Source: Pseudomonadota bacterium
GTDB lineage: Bacteria > Pseudomonadota > Alphaproteobacteria > Rhizobiales > Rhizobiaceae
DNA: 5,652 nt
NCBI GenBank assembly: GCA_023428515.1
Contig: JAEYXI010000564.1
Span: 1 to 5,652, forward strand
Reading direction: 5' to 3'
The position numbers were made by a program, and so were the translations under genes. A model generated the notes under the pieces. The model worked only from the letters and a program-made list of their open reading frames with translations. It was not told the origin of the DNA and did no database searches. Of this stretch, positions 4,290-5,652 are shown piece by piece (the first letter of the stretch is position 1; each line of letters opens with the position of its first letter).

Positions 4290-5652
4290 ATGTCGGATAA
4301 AAACTGGCCCATCTACGGCGAGATCACCGGCCCCATCGTTATGATCGGCTTCGGGTCGATCGGGCGCGGTACCCTGCCGCTGATCGAGCGCCACTTCAAG
4401 TTCGACAAGTCGCGCATGATCGTCATCGACCCGAGTGACGAGAACAAGAAGCTGCTCGACGAGCGCGGCATCGCCTTTCTGCAGGAGAGCGTCACCAGGA
4501 AGAACTACAAGAAGCTGCTGACGCCGCTGCTCACCAAGGGCGGCGGCCAGGGTTTCTGCGTCAACCTTTCGGTCGACACCGGTTCGGTCGACCTCATGCA
4601 TCTCTGCCGCAAGCTCGGCGCGCTCTATGTCGACACGGTGGTCGAGCCCTGGCTCGGCTTCTATTTCGACGCCAAGGCCGACAATGCCAGCCGCACCAAC
4701 TACGCGCTTCGCGAAACGCTGCGCGAGGAGAAGCGCAAGCATCCGGGCGGCCCGACGGCCGTCTCCACCTGCGGCGCCAATCCCGGCATGGTGTCGTGGC
4801 TGGTCAAGCAGGCGCTCGTCAACCTCGCCGGCGACCTTGGGCTGAAGTTCAAGGAACCTGCGGTCGATGATCGCGAGGGCTGGGCGAAGCTGATGAAGAA
4901 GGCCGGCGTGAAGGGCATCCATATCGCCGAGCGCGACACGCAGCGCACCAAGAAGCCGAAGCCGCTCAACGTGTTCTGGAACACCTGGTCGGTCGAGGGT
5001 TTCATCTCGGAAGGCCTGCAGCCGGCCGAACTCGGCTGGGGCACGCACGAGAAGTGGATGCCGAAGAACGCCAGGAAGCAGAAGCATGGCTGCAAGGCGG
5101 CGATCTTCCTCGAGCAGCCCGGCGCCAACACGCGCGTGCGCAGCTGGTGCCCGACGCCGGGCGCGCAATACGGCTTCCTCGTCACCCACAACGAGGCGAT
5201 CTCGATCGCCGATTTCTTCACGGTGCGCGACAAGGACGGCAAGGTGAGCTACCGGCCGACCTGCCACTATGCCTACCATCCCGCCAACGACGCGGTCCTG
5301 TCGCTGCACGAGATGTTCGGCGCCGCCGGCAAGGCGCAGCCGGTCCACCATGTGCTTGACGAGAAGGAGCTGGTCGACGGCATCGACGAACTCGGCGTCC
5401 TGCTCTACGGCCACAAGAAGAACGCCTACTGGTATGGCTCGCAGCTTTCGCTGGAAGAAGCGCGCCAGCTTGCGCCCTACCAGACCGCGACCGGCCTGCA
5501 GGTGACGTCCGCGGTGCTCGCCGGCATGGTCTGGGCGCTGGAGAATTCGGAAGCCGGAATCGTCGAGGCCGACGAGACGGATTACCGCCGCTGCCTGGAA
5601 GTACAGCTTCCCTATCTCGGCCCGGTCAAGGGCTATTATACCGACTGGACGC
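4290..5652 (+). CDS. hss: homospermidine synthase, 3' end beyond the window
   Basis: The first 454 codons of an NAD-dependent homospermidine synthase (EC 2.5.1.44), open to the right edge. The Blastochloris viridis enzyme is 477 residues, so about 25 are missing. It joins two putrescines into sym-homospermidine with release of ammonia; homospermidine is a major polyamine in rhizobia and other alphaproteobacteria. The NAD-binding Rossmann motif is V-M-I-G-F-G-S-I-G-R-G-T-L-P (residues 17-30). Further hallmark blocks are D-T-V-V-E-P-W-L-G-F-Y-F (115-126), C-G-A-N-P-G-M-V-S-W (161-170), G-I-H-I-A-E-R-D-T-Q-R (209-219), N-T-W-S-V-E-G (231-237), where W233 should match the essential W229 of B. viridis, and G-V-L-L-Y-G-H-K-K-N-A-Y-W-Y-G-S (369-384). 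The ATG at 4290 has GGAG 11 bases upstream, and residue 1 aligns with the known N-terminus. The frame is intact throughout. Confidence 0.96.
   Translation, partial: MSDKNWPIYGEITGPIVMIGFGSIGRGTLPLIERHFKFDKSRMIVIDPSDENKKLLDERGIAFLQESVTRKNYKKLLTPLLTKGGGQGFCVNLSVDTGSVDLMHLCRKLGALYVDTVVEPWLGFYFDAKADNASRTNYALRETLREEKRKHPGGPTAVSTCGANPGMVSWLVKQALVNLAGDLGLKFKEPAVDDREGWAKLMKKAGVKGIHIAERDTQRTKKPKPLNVFWNTWSVEGFISEGLQPAELGWGTHEKWMPKNARKQKHGCKAAIFLEQPGANTRVRSWCPTPGAQYGFLVTHNEAISIADFFTVRDKDGKVSYRPTCHYAYHPANDAVLSLHEMFGAAGKAQPVHHVLDEKELVDGIDELGVLLYGHKKNAYWYGSQLSLEEARQLAPYQTATGLQVTSAVLAGMVWALENSEAGIVEADETDYRRCLEVQLPYLGPVKGYYTDWT

Noticed and set aside
3488..4312. 274-codon minus-strand frame opposite arsR and the SRPBCC gene
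   Set aside because: Both plus-strand genes are clear family members with a coupled overlap; the reverse frame has no recognisable domain.
4254..5414. 386-codon open frame on the minus strand, antisense to homospermidine synthase
   Set aside because: Its composition (R/A/V/L/D-rich without motifs) is that of a mirror frame, and the plus-strand product matches a known enzyme over its whole visible length.

Overview
The window reads as a chromosomal segment of a GC-rich alphaproteobacterium, most likely a member of the Hyphomicrobiales (Mesorhizobium/rhizobium-like). The signs are a homospermidine synthase very close in sequence to the Blastochloris-type enzyme, an ArsR-SRPBCC pair, and an ECF41-type sigma factor next to a carboxymuconolactone-decarboxylase (CMD) family gene. 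This placement is inferred from protein character, not from a database search.

Layout. Five genes lie on the minus strand, read right to left: ilvD (1307-3145, complete dihydroxy-acid dehydratase), a TumE-type toxin (941-1228), its TumA-type winged-helix antitoxin (600-959), a CMD/AhpD-like protein (65-523), and the first 22 codons of an ECF sigma factor running off the left edge (1-68). Three genes lie on the plus strand: a compact ArsR-type repressor (3315-3671), a SRPBCC/AHSA1 protein that overlaps it by ATGA (3668-4150), and a homospermidine synthase that runs off the right edge (4290-5652).

How the parts work together. (1) The CMD gene and the sigma-factor start overlap by four bases. 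The CMD gene is preceded by TGTCACA-N16-CGTC, the promoter signature described for ECF41 sigma factors, so the sigma factor probably drives its own two-gene operon. (2) The toxin-antitoxin pair has its own sigma70-like promoter just past the ilvD stop. That promoter carries three copies of CAACACC, two of them as a palindrome over the predicted start point, which looks like an autoregulatory operator. The toxin gene is visibly poorer in GC than its neighbours. (3) ilvD and arsR are divergent. Their shared 169-base spacer holds a perfect 27-bp palindrome made of 5-bp units (ACCGT x2, ACGGT x3), directly upstream of the likely ilvD -35 box, and a second cluster of TTAG/CTAA elements at the arsR start. 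(4) Homospermidine synthase starts after a 139-base spacer with a weak hairpin and a 12-bp palindrome.

No tRNA, rRNA, insertion sequence, CRISPR array or origin is visible. No stretch longer than 300 bases lacks a gene. The least explained element is the pentamer palindrome between ilvD and arsR, because no gene for a fitting regulator is in the window.
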